64,000 bases of DNA from Pseudomonas sp. DG56-2 (GCF_004803755.1 NZ_CP032311.1:246501-310500); one strand, 5' to 3'. Counted from the first letter of the stretch, positions 29,017-38,413 are shown. Notes: a model not told the origin generated them from the sequence alone. Program-made: numbers and translations.

Positions 29017-30558
29017 ATGACGCAAGCCCACAACACCGTCTACACCGACCTGAGCGTCGATGAGCTGGTAAAAGAAGCGCTGAACCGCGGTGAAGGCGAG
29101 CTGGCCGATACAGGCGCGCTGGTCGTGAAAACCGGTCACCGTACCGGTCGTTCGCCGGTTGACCGTTTCATCGTCGAAGAGCCGTCCACGCAGGATGCCA
29201 TCGCCTGGGGCCCGATCAACCGCAAGTTCCCGGCCGACAAGTTCGATGCCCTGTGGGACCGCGTCGAGGCCTTCAACAACGCGCAAGAGCATTTCGTTTC
29301 CCACGTTCACGTAGGCGCTGCAGCCGAGCACTACCTGGCCGTCAAGATGACCACTCAGACTGCCTGGCAGAATCTGTTTGGCCGTTGCCTGTTCATCAAT
29401 CCGCAGCAGTACAACCCTGCTGGCCGTGATGAGTGGCAAGTTCTCAATGTCGCCAACTTCGAGTGTGTGCCAGAGCGAGACGGCACCAACTCCGATGGCT
29501 GCGTGATCATCAACTTCGCACAGAAGAAAGTGCTGATCGCCGGCATGCGTTACGCCGGTGAAATGAAAAAAGCCATGTTCTCGGTGCAGAACTTCCTGCT
29601 GCCAGCTGCCGACGTGCTGCCAATGCACTGCGCTGCCAACATCGGCGAAGAGGGTGACGTCACGCTGTTCTTCGGCCTGTCCGGCACTGGCAAGACCACC
29701 CTGTCGGCTGACGAAAGCCGTTACCTGATCGGTGACGACGAGCACGGTTGGGGCGAAGGCGTGGTGTTCAACATCGAAGGCGGTTGCTATGCCAAGTGCA
29801 TCGACCTGTCCGAGAAGAACGAGCCGGTCATCTGGAAAGCCATCAAGCATGGCGCGGTCCTGGAAAACGTTGTTCTGGACGACGCCAAGAAGGCTGACTA
29901 TGCCGACGGCAGCCTGACCCAGAACAGCCGTGCCGCCTATCCGCTGGAGCACGTCGAGAAGCGTTCCGAGAAGAACCTCGGTGGCGAGCCGAACGCCGTT
30001 ATCTTCCTGACCTGCGACCTGACCGGCGTACTGCCACCTGTTTCGATTCTCAGCGAAGAGCAAGCGGCGTACCACTTCCTCTCGGGCTACACCGCGTTGG
30101 TGGGTTCGACTGAAATGGGTTCGGGTAGCGGTATCAAGTCGACCTTCTCCACCTGCTTCGGCGCGCCGTTCTTCCCGCGTCCAGCTGGCGAGTACGCTGA
30201 ACTGCTGATCAAGCGTATCCGTGGCTTCGGCTCCAAGGTTTACCTGGTCAACACTGGCTGGACCGGTGGTGGCTACGGCGTCGGCAAGCGTTTCAACATT
30301 CCGACCACCCGTGCAGTGATCGCAGCGATCCAGAGCGGCGCGCTGGTGGGTGCTGAAACCGAGCACCTGGACATCATCAACCTGGACGTGCCAAAACTCG
30401 TTCCTGGCGTTGAAACCGTTCTGCTCAACCCACGCAACACCTGGGCTGACCAGACCGCTTACGATGACGCAGCCAAGGCCCTGGCCAACCTGTTCATCGA
30501 GAACTTCAAGAAGTTTGAAGTTTCCGACGCCATCAAGGCCGCTGGTCCACAGCTCTAA
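29017..30558 (+). CDS. pckA: Phosphoenolpyruvate carboxykinase (ATP)
   Basis: Converts oxaloacetate to phosphoenolpyruvate for gluconeogenesis. It has 513 residues from [13 protein letters not shown]; the open frame extends 12 codons upstream. The ATP-type signature is complete: [21 protein letters not shown] with the P-loop at 220-228, then DDEHGW, and earlier [12 protein letters not shown] for substrate binding. It follows hslO in the same direction but has its own leader and terminator. Confidence 0.95.
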   Translation: MTQAHNTVYTDLSVDELVKEALNRGEGELADTGALVVKTGHRTGRSPVDRFIVEEPSTQDAIAWGPINRKFPADKFDALWDRVEAFNNAQEHFVSHVHVGAAAEHYLAVKMTTQTAWQNLFGRCLFINPQQYNPAGRDEWQVLNVANFECVPERDGTNSDGCVIINFAQKKVLIAGMRYAGEMKKAMFSVQNFLLPAADVLPMHCAANIGEEGDVTLFFGLSGTGKTTLSADESRYLIGDDEHGWGEGVVFNIEGGCYAKCIDLSEKNEPVIWKAIKHGAVLENVVLDDAKKADYADGSLTQNSRAAYPLEHVEKRSEKNLGGEPNAVIFLTCDLTGVLPPVSILSEEQAAYHFLSGYTALVGSTEMGSGSGIKSTFSTCFGAPFFPRPAGEYAELLIKRIRGFGSKVYLVNTGWTGGGYGVGKRFNIPTTRAVIAAIQSGALVGAETEHLDIINLDVPKLVPGVETVLLNPRNTWADQTAYDDAAKALANLFIENFKKFEVSDAIKAAGPQL

Positions 30559-30580
30559 GCTCAAGTCAGCGTTAAACAGA

Positions 30581-30605
30581 AAGCCGCCCCTCGGGGCGGC
30601 TTTTT
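30581..30605 (+). terminator. Rho-independent terminator after pckA
   Basis: AAGCCGCCCC and GGGGCGGCTT with a tight TC-centred loop, followed by TTTTT. Confidence 0.92.
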
Positions 30606-30719
30606 GCATTCTGTTGCATGTGGTCAGACCACTCGGCGAACTATTGTTGAATGCGACAATAGGACTTGCGATGTGATTGTGGGAAGCTTCTTTTATCTGC
30701 ATCCATCCTCAGGCCAGCC

Positions 30720-31148
30720 ATGTCCGATACTCCCCAACGCCACGACTACCCGCACCTGCAACCCATCCTTACCCGCTGGCAAGACAGTGACCTCAACGGT
30801 CATATCGCGGGTGCGACGGTGTACGGCTACTTCGATACGACCATCCAGGCCTTTCTTCTGCAGCAGGCGGGTCTGGACCCGCAGGAAGGGGAGGTACTGG
30901 GCTTTGTGGTCAGTTCGGCGGCGGACTTCTTTGCCTTGCCGGCGTTCCCCGACACGCTTGAGGTGGGCCTGCGGGTGGCGCGCGTAGCCGGAAGCTCGGT
31001 GGAATACCAGTTGGGTCTGTTCCGGGTCGGCGATGCGCAGCCGTGTGCTGCGGGTAAGGTCGTGCAGGTTTTTGTCGAGCGCGCCTCAGGCCGACCGGTA
31101 CCGTTGCCTGACGTCCTGCAGGCGGCTTTGCTGAGTTTGCAATGCTGA
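30720..31148 (+). CDS. Hotdog-fold acyl-CoA thioesterase (4HBT/YbgC-like)
   Basis: A 142-residue hotdog protein from MSDTPQRHDYPHL. The motif TRWQDSDLNGHIAGATVYGYFDT near residues 17-40 matches the YbgC/4-hydroxybenzoyl-CoA thioesterase site (R-x-x-D-x-D-x-x-x-H). It stands alone after pckA. The substrate is unknown. Confidence 0.82.
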   Translation: MSDTPQRHDYPHLQPILTRWQDSDLNGHIAGATVYGYFDTTIQAFLLQQAGLDPQEGEVLGFVVSSAADFFALPAFPDTLEVGLRVARVAGSSVEYQLGLFRVGDAQPCAAGKVVQVFVERASGRPVPLPDVLQAALLSLQC

Positions 31149-31171
31149 GTGTGCGCGGCTGAACTACGGGC

Positions 31172-31828
31172 TTAGTCGTTCAGACGGATGATGCCTTCGC
31201 GTACGGCAAATAACACCAGGCCCGGAACATCGTGGATCTGTAGTCGGTGCATGATTTGTGAGCGGTGCGCTTCGATGGTTTTTACGCTCAGTCCCAGGCC
31301 GTCGGCAATCGAGCGAGTGCTTTCGCCACGGGCGATGAGCCTTAGCACCTCCAGCTGGCGCGTAGTCAGTTGCATGGCACTGTTGCCGGGCATGCGTTTT
31401 CGGCTGTGTTTGACGGCCTGACCGATCACCATCGGCAGCACCGCGGCCGACAGGTACTGGCCACCGTTTTTCAACGCTAGTAGGGCTTGCTCAAGTTCTT
31501 GCACCGAAGCGCTCTTGAGCAGAAAGCCATGGGCACCGAGTTGCAGGCAGCGCATGACGAAATCCAGCTCCGAACGTGTTGAAAGCATCAGCACGTGACA
31601 GGTCGGCGCGAGCAGGTTCAACTCGCGCAAGATTTGTTCGCTATCCAGGGTATCGGCGGTCAAGTCCAACAGGATCACATCAGGCTTGAGCTTTTCCGCC
31701 AGCGCGATAGCTGTCGTGCCATCGCCTGCATCACCGACCACGGCGTAATGTTTTTTTTGTTCGAGCAGTGCACGCAGGCCAGCTCGAAAAAGCGGCGAGT
31801 CGTCGGCAAGTAGAATTCGGCAAAGCAT
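31172..31828 (-). CDS. LuxR/NarL-family response regulator
   Basis: A 218-residue regulator from MLCRILLADDSPLF; the frame runs 59 codons further upstream, which I reject as it is arginine-rich and lacks a ribosome site. The receiver has D9-D10, phosphoacceptor D55 in VILLDLTAD and K105. A LuxR helix-turn-helix lies at about 153-212 (LTTRQLEVLRLIARGESTRSIADGLGL). No sensor kinase is adjacent; the neighbour is a CheR-like methyltransferase read in the same direction. Confidence 0.88.
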   Translation of the reverse strand: MLCRILLADDSPLFRAGLRALLEQKKHYAVVGDAGDGTTAIALAEKLKPDVILLDLTADTLDSEQILRELNLLAPTCHVLMLSTRSELDFVMRCLQLGAHGFLLKSASVQELEQALLALKNGGQYLSAAVLPMVIGQAVKHSRKRMPGNSAMQLTTRQLEVLRLIARGESTRSIADGLGLSVKTIEAHRSQIMHRLQIHDVPGLVLFAVREGIIRLND

Positions 31829-31946
31829 GGGGTCGAACCTGTTTCGCAAGAGTTGGGGAGCGGCAGGTTTGCTCGGTCCGTATGAGCGCTGCCGCGCAGG
31901 AGAGCGATTGATATCGAAGGTCTGTCGTTGGTGACGGCAGCGCCGG

Positions 31947-32762
31947 TCAACATAGGCGCTCGTATATCGAGGGCAGTATCGGTCGTATTGGCAAATCAAG
32001 CCCATGGATGTTTTCGCTGTGACCGATCAACAGCAGTCCACCCGGACGCAGCCGGGTTAGCAAGCGCCGAACGACCAGTTGCTTGTCATCCTGGCTGAAA
32101 TAACTCAGTAAATTGCGTAGAAATATGACATCGAAAACCCCCAGGTCGTCGGGCAGCGGCTGGAGCAGATTGAGCTGCCGCCAGCTGACTCGCTCGCGCA
32201 ATGTCGTTTGCACTTGCAAGCGCCCCACCGTTGCGCCGATGCCACATTGGCAATAGCGCTGCAACCAGCCTTGGGGGAAGTAACGCGCCTGGGCAATGTC
32301 ATAGATACCTTCGTGCGCAAGCTTGAGCATGACGGGGCTAATATCGCTGCCCAGGATGCTCCAGGTGTCGCTACGGGCAGCTTCGCTGGCGATCATGGCC
32401 AGGCTGTAGGCTTCTTCACCCGATGAGCATGCGGCGCTCCACAGACGCACAGGCGCGTGGGACTTGCTCAGCCAGTCGGCGAGAAACTCGAAGTGTGGGT
32501 GTTCGCGGAAAAAGTAGGTTTCTTTGGGGACCAGCAGTTCGACCACCTGCTGGCGCTCGGCAAGCTGGTCAGGCTGTGCAAGCAAGCGCAGGTACTGGCT
32601 GAAACCGGGTAACTGAAAATGACGCAGGCGTCTGGCCAGGCGCGCAGCAACGACTGTTCGGCGCGCAGGAAGCAGGATCACACCTGAGGCGCGTTCGACC
32701 AGCGACTGAAGTTCAAGGAACTGAAGTTCGTTAAGTGCAGGGAAACGTTTGCCCGCTGGCAT
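31947..32762 (-). CDS. CheR-type protein-glutamate methyltransferase
   Basis: SAM-dependent methyltransferase of the CheR family, 271 residues from the ATG at 32762; a TTG at 32780 would add six. The N-terminal all-alpha domain has VPKETYFFREHPHFEFL. The SAM-binding motif is WSAACSSGEEAYSLAMIA, and DVIFLRNLLSYFS is the late motif. CheR normally methylates chemoreceptors, but no receptor, CheB, CheA or CheW gene is in the window. It lies upstream of the LuxR-type regulator (118-base gap), so the two may work in one pathway. Confidence 0.85.
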   Translation of the reverse strand: MPAGKRFPALNELQFLELQSLVERASGVILLPARRTVVAARLARRLRHFQLPGFSQYLRLLAQPDQLAERQQVVELLVPKETYFFREHPHFEFLADWLSKSHAPVRLWSAACSSGEEAYSLAMIASEAARSDTWSILGSDISPVMLKLAHEGIYDIAQARYFPQGWLQRYCQCGIGATVGRLQVQTTLRERVSWRQLNLLQPLPDDLGVFDVIFLRNLLSYFSQDDKQLVVRRLLTRLRPGGLLLIGHSENIHGLDLPIRPILPSIYERLC

Positions 32763-32888
32763 CTCAGCTTCTTCTGGCAATGAGCAGCCGGATCGGCGTT
32801 GCAGAATCGATGCGCATTCCCTGCGTCCGTTGGCTGATTGGGAATTCGATGATAGCTACAGGCTATTGTTGCCAGAATCGGGGTAGCC

Positions 32889-32901
32889 CCTAAGTCTTAG
32901 G
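32889..32901. promoter_or_regulatory. 13-base palindrome upstream of the cheR-like gene
   Basis: CCTAAG-T-CTTAGG is a perfect dyad about 127 bases before the minus-strand start of the methyltransferase gene. It could be an operator; the adjoining response regulator is one candidate binder. By chance such a short palindrome is not rare. Confidence 0.25.
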
Positions 32902-32993
32902 TAGGGTAGGGGTATTATCGGCTGCCAGAGGGTGACGGTGTGAGAGGTAGATCGGCTCGAATGGCTTGAGCGGTAACGCGGGGGGCGCTTCGC

Positions 32994-33019
32994 AGTCCCT
33001 GCCGGTGACAGCAGGGACT
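32994..33019 (-). terminator. Hairpin downstream of the glycine-zipper gene
   Basis: AGTCCCTGC and GCAGGGACT form a perfect 9-bp stem with an 8-base loop, 28 bases past the stop of the glycine-zipper gene. No U-tract. Confidence 0.5.
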
Positions 33020-33046
33020 AGGAGATTGGCTTAAGCCCTTGCGCGA

Positions 33047-33523
33047 TCAGCGGTGGCGCCAGTGCTTCTTGTGCTTGCGATGGCCGTAGTGATGACCACG
33101 GTCGCGGTAGTGACGGCGGTCGTCGTAGCTGCGGTTATTGCTGTAGTGACGATCTTCTTCGTCGCTCTTCTTGCCCATGTAGTTACCCAGGGCGCCACCT
33201 GCACCGCCGCCTGCGGCTGCACCAATGTAGCCGCCGTTGGTACCACCGACGTTACGACCGATAGCGTTACCGCCAGCAGCACCCAGTGCACCGCCAATCG
33301 CTGCTTCGCCACGGCTGTGCTTGTTGGCACCCACCGCGCTGCCTGCCGCACCGCCAAGGCCGGCGCCAATAGTCGAGCCAGTGCTGCCGCCGATCGAGTT
33401 ACCGACCACAGAGCCCAGTACCCCGCCCAATGCGCCGCCAATACCGGCTTCGGTGGTGCCACCTGCCGAGGCAACGCCACTGAGCAGGCCAAGAGACAAC
33501 AACAGAATCGAGGAGTACTTCAT
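33047..33523 (-). CDS. Glycine-zipper envelope protein
   Basis: A 158-residue exported protein from MKYSSILLLSLGLLSG; the signal peptide ends after ASA at about residue 20. There is no lipobox cysteine, so it is not a lipoprotein. The centre (about 22-120) is built of repeated GxxxG glycine-zipper segments such as GGALGGVLGSVVGNSIGG. The C-terminus is highly charged and His/Arg/Tyr-rich (DDRRHYRDRGHHYGHRKHKKHWRHR). Glycine-zipper proteins of this type act in or at the outer membrane; the specific role is unknown. Confidence 0.75.
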   Translation of the reverse strand: MKYSSILLLSLGLLSGVASAGGTTEAGIGGALGGVLGSVVGNSIGGSTGSTIGAGLGGAAGSAVGANKHSRGEAAIGGALGAAGGNAIGRNVGGTNGGYIGAAAGGGAGGALGNYMGKKSDEEDRHYSNNRSYDDRRHYRDRGHHYGHRKHKKHWRHR

Positions 33524-33681
33524 CAAGAGAGCCTCATAAGGATGACGAGGCGATCCTGAGGCTGGGAAGGGGGGCTGGCAACGAAAATCCGACGAGTAAC
33601 ACGAGTTGTACACAATTCTCTAAGTTACTGTTTTCACTATGAAACTTTCTCGATTTTACGCTGTCTGAGCTTACTTGAGAC

Positions 33682-33714
33682 AAGGCCCCGGCATCGCTGC
33701 CAGGGCCTTTTTTT
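33682..33714 (+). terminator. Strong plus-strand terminator with no gene in front
   Basis: AAGGCCC and GGGCCTT form the base of a stem with an inner CGGCATCGCTGCC, followed by TTTTTTT. Orientation is plus, yet both neighbouring genes are on the minus strand. It may end an unannotated small RNA or act as a bidirectional stop for the oxidoreductase gene; on the minus strand the following TTGTCTC is a poor U-tract. Confidence 0.75.
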
Positions 33715-33738
33715 GTGCGTTTCGTACAGAAGATTCTG

Positions 33739-36075
33739 TCAGAGGATGCGGGTATTGTCGCTGGCAGCTTCCAGTTTGATCGCGACAAACTTGGAGGTCG
33801 GTGTGTGGCTGCCGTCGCCGACGCTTTCCAACGGCACCAGCGGATTGACCTCTGGATAGTACGCCGCCGCCTGACCCGCAGGGATATCGAAAGCCAACAA
33901 GGTAAAGCCCTTGACCCGACGCTCACGGCCATCGCTCCAGAGCGAAACGATATCGGCCTTTTGCCCAGGGTGGAAGCCCAGGCGAATGATGTCGGCCTCG
34001 TTGGCGAACAGCACATTGCGCTGGCCCTTGACCCCACGGTAGCGGTCATCGAGGCCATAAATGGTGGTGTTGTACTGATCGTGCGAACGCATCGATTGCA
34101 TGATCAGGTCCGGCAATTGTCCGGTTGCACGAATGCACTCGTGCAGAAGGTCATCTGGCAGTTGGTTGGCCTTGAAGTTAGCCAGGCCGCTGGCGGTCTT
34201 CCACTGCCGTTGTCCGGCACTGTTGCCCAGGTAGAAGCCGCCAGGATGTTCCAGGCGCTGGTTGAAGTCGTTGAATCCAGGGATGGTGTCGCTGATCAGG
34301 TCGCGAATACGGGCGTAGTCGGCCACCAGCCAGTTCCAGTCCACCGGTTTGGCACCCAGGGTGGCCGCGGCGATCCCGGCGACCACCGCAGGCTCCGAGC
34401 GCATATGTCGGGACAGGGGCTGCAGTTGGCCGTTGGAGGCATGCACCATGCTGAACGAATCTTCGACAGTAACGGCCTGCGGGCCTTCGCTTTGCTGGTC
34501 GATGTCGGTGCGTCCCAGACACGGCAGGATCAGTGCCTGCCGGCCGTGTATCAGGTGACTACGGTTGAGCTTGGTGCTGATCTGCACCGTCAGGTCGCAA
34601 TTGCGCAAGGCTTGCGCGGTGCGCTCGGTATCGGGTGTTGCCTGGGCAAAGTTGCCACCCAGTCCGATAAAGACTTTGGCCTGCCCCCCGAGCATGGCTG
34701 CAATCGCTTCTACGGTGTTGTGGCCATTGTGCCGCGGTACCTTGAATTTGAAACGTCGTTCCAGGGCATCAAGCAAGCTAACCGGTGGGCGTTCGTTGAT
34801 GCCCATGGTCCGGTCGCCCTGCACGTTGCTGTGGCCACGCACAGGGCACAAGCCGGCGCCAGGTACACCAAGGTTGCCACGCAACAACATCAGGTTGGCG
34901 ATTTCCTGAATGGTCGCCACCGAATGGCGGTGCTGGGTGATACCCATGGCCCAGCACATGATGACTTTATTGGCCTTGCAGTACATCCGTGCGGCCTGTT
35001 CGATTTCGGCCAGGCTCAGGCCGGATTGAGCCTCGATATGCGCCCAGGAGGTATCGTCCACCGCTTGCAGATAATCGAGCACGCCTTGGGTGTGTTGATT
35101 GAGAAACGCGTGATCGAAAATGGCTGGCGCGTTGTTCGCCTGTGCTTCACGTTCCCATTGCAGGAGGAACTTGGCCATGCCGCGCAGCACAGCCATGTCG
35201 CCACCCAAGGCCGGACGGAAATAGGCGGTGTTGGTCGGGCGGTCACCGTTGGTGAGCATTTCCAGCGGGTGCTGAGGGTGCTGGAAACGTTCCAGGCCAC
35301 GTTCTTTGAGGGGATTGATGCACACCACCTGAGCGCCGCGCTTGACCGCTTCGCGCAGCGGCTCAAGCATGCGTGGATGGTTGGTTCCGGGGTTCTGGCC
35401 CCAGACAAAAATCGCCTCGGCATGTTCGAAGTCATCAAACGTGACCGTGCCTTTACCGACCCCGACACTTTGGCCCAACGCTACGCCGCTGGCCTCGTGG
35501 CACATGTTCGAGCAATCGGGAAAGTTGTTGGTGCCATAGGCGCGCACAAACAGCTGATACAAGTAGGCCGCTTCATTGCTGGCGCGGCCAGAGGTATAGA
35601 ACTCGGCCTGGTCTGGGCTGGCAAGGTTCTGCAGGTGGCTGGCAATCAGGGCGAAAGCTGCATCCCAGTCAATCGGGCGATAACGGTCGGTGCTCGGTTC
35701 ATAAACCATCGGCTCGGTCAGCCGGCCCTGGTACTCCAGCCAATAATCGCTCTGGGCGAGCAGTGAGGTTACGCTGTGACGGGCGAAAAACGCGGCATCG
35801 ACACGGCGTTTGGTGGCTTCCCAGTTCACAGCCTTGGCGCCGTTCTCACAGAACTTCACCATGCCGCTTTCCGGTGAATCGCCCCAGGCGCAGCCCGGGC
35901 AATCGAAACCGCCGTTCTGGTTGGTCTTGAGCAGGGCGCGAATGTTCTTCAGGGCGTTGTCACTGCCGATCCAGGCCTGGGCCACACTGCGCAGTGCGCC
36001 CCAGCCGCCAGCGGCGCCGTTGTAGGGTTTATAGCGCGGGACGGGCTTCTGATCGGCTTGATGATGCAGGCTCAC
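33739..36075 (-). CDS. Molybdopterin oxidoreductase, FdhF/YdeP family
   Basis: Large molybdenum enzyme subunit, 778 residues. I choose the GTG at 36075 (VSLHHQADQKPVPRY), preceded by GGAG, two bases after the fdhD stop. N-terminal cysteines in GGFDCPGCAWGD and KFCENGAKA fit an Fe-S site. SNMCHEASG near residue 190 gives a Cys-His pair like the active site of formate dehydrogenases. No iron-sulfur or cytochrome subunit is encoded nearby. In E. coli YdeP is linked to acid resistance; its substrate is unproven. Confidence 0.85.
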   Translation of the reverse strand: MSLHHQADQKPVPRYKPYNGAAGGWGALRSVAQAWIGSDNALKNIRALLKTNQNGGFDCPGCAWGDSPESGMVKFCENGAKAVNWEATKRRVDAAFFARHSVTSLLAQSDYWLEYQGRLTEPMVYEPSTDRYRPIDWDAAFALIASHLQNLASPDQAEFYTSGRASNEAAYLYQLFVRAYGTNNFPDCSNMCHEASGVALGQSVGVGKGTVTFDDFEHAEAIFVWGQNPGTNHPRMLEPLREAVKRGAQVVCINPLKERGLERFQHPQHPLEMLTNGDRPTNTAYFRPALGGDMAVLRGMAKFLLQWEREAQANNAPAIFDHAFLNQHTQGVLDYLQAVDDTSWAHIEAQSGLSLAEIEQAARMYCKANKVIMCWAMGITQHRHSVATIQEIANLMLLRGNLGVPGAGLCPVRGHSNVQGDRTMGINERPPVSLLDALERRFKFKVPRHNGHNTVEAIAAMLGGQAKVFIGLGGNFAQATPDTERTAQALRNCDLTVQISTKLNRSHLIHGRQALILPCLGRTDIDQQSEGPQAVTVEDSFSMVHASNGQLQPLSRHMRSEPAVVAGIAAATLGAKPVDWNWLVADYARIRDLISDTIPGFNDFNQRLEHPGGFYLGNSAGQRQWKTASGLANFKANQLPDDLLHECIRATGQLPDLIMQSMRSHDQYNTTIYGLDDRYRGVKGQRNVLFANEADIIRLGFHPGQKADIVSLWSDGRERRVKGFTLLAFDIPAGQAAAYYPEVNPLVPLESVGDGSHTPTSKFVAIKLEAASDNTRIL

Positions 36076-36077
36076 GG

Positions 36078-36908
36078 TCAATTCTCCAGCACGGGGCTGT
36101 ATACCCGTGGCGCACTGTGTTTGGGAATATGAATCAGGTTGAGGTTGTGACGACGCGCCCACTGCAGGGCCAGGCCGGTGGGTGACGACAGGCTGACCAG
36201 GGTCTGGATGCCGGCACGCAAGACTTTCTGGATCAACTCCAGGCTGCAGCGGCTGGTGACAATGGCCAGGCCGCCTTCAGGGTTGATTTGCTGGCGCAAT
36301 AGCGCGCCGATCAGTTTGTCGAGTGCGTTGTGTCGGCCAATGTCTTCGCGACCCAGCAGCAATTCACCCTGGTTGTTCATGAACAATGCCGCATGCACGG
36401 CACCGCAGTACTGGCCCAGGGGTTGAAAGTCATCCATGCGCTGGCGCAGGCCTTCGAGCCAGTGGACAGGCGGCAGGGGGGCGCCAGGCAGGGCGTCAAG
36501 CTGCGGCAAGGCCTGGTCCAGTGCTTCGACCCCGCACAGGCCACAACCACTGGTACCGGCAAGTTGTCGGCGCTGGTTCTTCAGGTTCCAGAAGGCACGG
36601 CTGGAGATTTCTACTTCGGCGTTGATAGCGGCGCCTTGGCCCTTGAGCTTCAGGTCATAGATGTCATCGAGCGAAGTGATGATGCCGTTGCCGAGGCTGA
36701 AGCCGACAATGAAATCTTCGAGGTCCGTAGGGCTTACCAGCATCACCGCCTGGTTGATGCCGTTGTAGGCAATGCCCAGGGCTACCTCTTCAGCCAGCGC
36801 TGTGCTGGCCTGGCTGTAATCGGTCAGGTAGTTGTAGTCATAGCGGTTGCTGGCCGCGGGCGCAGTCAGGGGTAGCGACGCCGCGCAGGCCGGAGGTTTT
36901 GTACTCAT
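36078..36908 (-). CDS. fdhD: Sulfurtransferase FdhD for formate dehydrogenase maturation
   Basis: Moves sulfur from the cysteine desulfurase IscS to the molybdenum cofactor of formate-dehydrogenase-type enzymes. It has 276 residues with the key pair C122 and C125 in TSGCGLCGVEAL. Also typical are EDFIVGFSLGNGI and REDIGRHNALDKLIGALL. It is the first gene of a two-gene operon with the YdeP-type oxidoreductase, which supports that enzyme as its client. Confidence 0.92.
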   Translation of the reverse strand: MSTKPPACAASLPLTAPAASNRYDYNYLTDYSQASTALAEEVALGIAYNGINQAVMLVSPTDLEDFIVGFSLGNGIITSLDDIYDLKLKGQGAAINAEVEISSRAFWNLKNQRRQLAGTSGCGLCGVEALDQALPQLDALPGAPLPPVHWLEGLRQRMDDFQPLGQYCGAVHAALFMNNQGELLLGREDIGRHNALDKLIGALLRQQINPEGGLAIVTSRCSLELIQKVLRAGIQTLVSLSSPTGLALQWARRHNLNLIHIPKHSAPRVYSPVLEN

Positions 36909-37000
36909 TAGAGGTACCGGCGGCTAGTCTGATTTAAGCCTAGGCTTGCGCTCGGTTACCGTCTAATCGCTATTGCTGATGTTTTGATAGACAGCGTCGA

Positions 37001-37888
37001 TCAGGCATCACTTTGCAATGCTTGGAATTCGGCCAGACAGGCTTCTGCCAGGGCCGAGCGCGGCGCTGTACGCCGCATGATCAGGCCCAATGGCGCGAGG
37101 GTATTGGCCTGTTCGATCGGTTGCAGGCGCAACCGTTCGGTGAACACTTCCAGACCTGCCGACAATGGCATGATCGCGCAGCACAGTCCGCCATGTACCG
37201 CTTGAGCCAACTGATGGACGGCATCGGTTTGCATCAGCAACCGGGGCTTCAGGCCGCGGCTGTGGAAGTTGTGATCGATTGACTGGCGAAAGTGCATGCC
37301 GGCTGTCAGTAGACCCAGCGGCAATTCAGTCAGTGCTTGCCAGCTTAAAGGTTGCTCGTCGAAGCAAAAATGATCTGGGTCATACAACAGGCCCATACGG
37401 GTTTCACCCAGCGGCAGCGACAGAAAGCGCTCGTGGTCCAGGCGCTCCAGGTAAGACACACCCAGGTCCAGACGGTTGCTGGTGAGTTGGTCGAGGATCT
37501 GTTCGGAGCTCAACGCGCTGAGTTCGAAGTTCAGGTCCGGATGGCGTTGGTGCAGGCGTTGCAGCAACGGCAGAGGATCGAAGCTCGACAGCGGCACCAC
37601 ACCCAGGCGCAGATTGCCCACCAAATGACCGCGGCAGGCTGCAGCTTCTGCGTACAAACCATCGTAGGCAGCAATCACGGTGCGGGCCCAGGCCAGTACT
37701 CGGTCACCTTGGGCGGTGAAGCCTTCGAAGCGCTGGCCACGATTGACCAGGGCCAGGTCCAGTTCCTGCTCCAGATTGCGCAGACGCATGGACAGTGTCG
37801 GTTGGGTTACATGGCAGCGGGCAGCCGCCTGGCCAAAGTGACGGGTTTCATCCAGGGCGATGAGGAATTTGAGTTGTTTGATGTCCAT
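37001..37888 (-). CDS. LysR-family transcriptional regulator
   Basis: A 295-residue regulator from MDIKQLKFLIALDETRHFGQAAA. The N-terminal winged helix-turn-helix occupies about residues 1-60 with CHVTQPTLSMRLRNLEQEL as the recognition part. A PBP2-type effector domain follows (from about 90). It is transcribed toward fdhD and away from lysM. Such regulators often control the divergent neighbour, but lysM is a general stress gene and no T-N11-A box was secured. Confidence 0.88.
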   Translation of the reverse strand: MDIKQLKFLIALDETRHFGQAAARCHVTQPTLSMRLRNLEQELDLALVNRGQRFEGFTAQGDRVLAWARTVIAAYDGLYAEAAACRGHLVGNLRLGVVPLSSFDPLPLLQRLHQRHPDLNFELSALSSEQILDQLTSNRLDLGVSYLERLDHERFLSLPLGETRMGLLYDPDHFCFDEQPLSWQALTELPLGLLTAGMHFRQSIDHNFHSRGLKPRLLMQTDAVHQLAQAVHGGLCCAIMPLSAGLEVFTERLRLQPIEQANTLAPLGLIMRRTAPRSALAEACLAEFQALQSDA

Positions 37889-37972
37889 CGTCGCTCCTTG
37901 GCGCAAAGCAGGCGAAGCATTCTAACCTGTCCTAGACTCCAGGCTCCGAGATTCATCACCAAGGAGAGCGGT

Positions 37973-38413
37973 ATGAGCATTTTCAGTTTCATCAAAGAGG
38001 CCGGCGAGAAAATCATCGACCTGTTGACCCCAGGTAATGCCAATGCCAGCGACCAGTTGCAAAAGCACGTGGAAGAGGTGGGCCTCGGCAACCCGAACAT
38101 CAAGGCAACGGTCGATGGCGATAAGGTGACGGTAACGGGTGAAGTTGCCAGTCAGGAAGAGAAAGAGAAAATCCTCCTGGCCCTGGGCAACATTGCAGGG
38201 GTTGCCACAGTGGACGATCAGATCACCGTAACCGGACCGGTCGTTGCCGCTGCTCGCTTTGTCGTGGTGAAAAAGGGCGACACCCTCAGCGCGATTTCGC
38301 TGGCGGTATATGGCAACGCCAATCTGTACAACAAGATTTTCGAGGCCAACAAACCGATGCTCAAGCACCCGGACAAAATCTACCCGGGCCAGTCGCTGCG
38401 CATTCCCGAGTAA
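37973..38413 (+). CDS. lysM: BON-LysM domain protein (Kbp/YgaU-like)
   Basis: A 146-residue protein with AAGGAGAG before the ATG. A BON domain (about 25-90: NPNIKATVDGDKVTVTGEVAS) is followed by a LysM domain (about 97-145: FVVVKKGDTLSAISLAVYGNANLYNKI). This is the layout of E. coli Kbp (149 residues), a cytoplasmic potassium-binding protein needed at high K+. There is no signal peptide. The same gene sits next to yrfG in other pseudomonads. Confidence 0.9.
   Translation: MSIFSFIKEAGEKIIDLLTPGNANASDQLQKHVEEVGLGNPNIKATVDGDKVTVTGEVASQEEKEKILLALGNIAGVATVDDQITVTGPVVAAARFVVVKKGDTLSAISLAVYGNANLYNKIFEANKPMLKHPDKIYPGQSLRIPE

Noticed and set aside
28996..30702. 568-codon minus-strand frame opposite pckA
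   Set aside because: It is the antisense of a fully recognisable PEP carboxykinase; codon bias in GC-rich genes creates such open frames, and it has no known motif.
33715..35766. 683-codon plus-strand frame opposite the YdeP-type oxidoreductase
   Set aside because: Antisense shadow of a gene with intact cofactor motifs; no domain or ribosome site.
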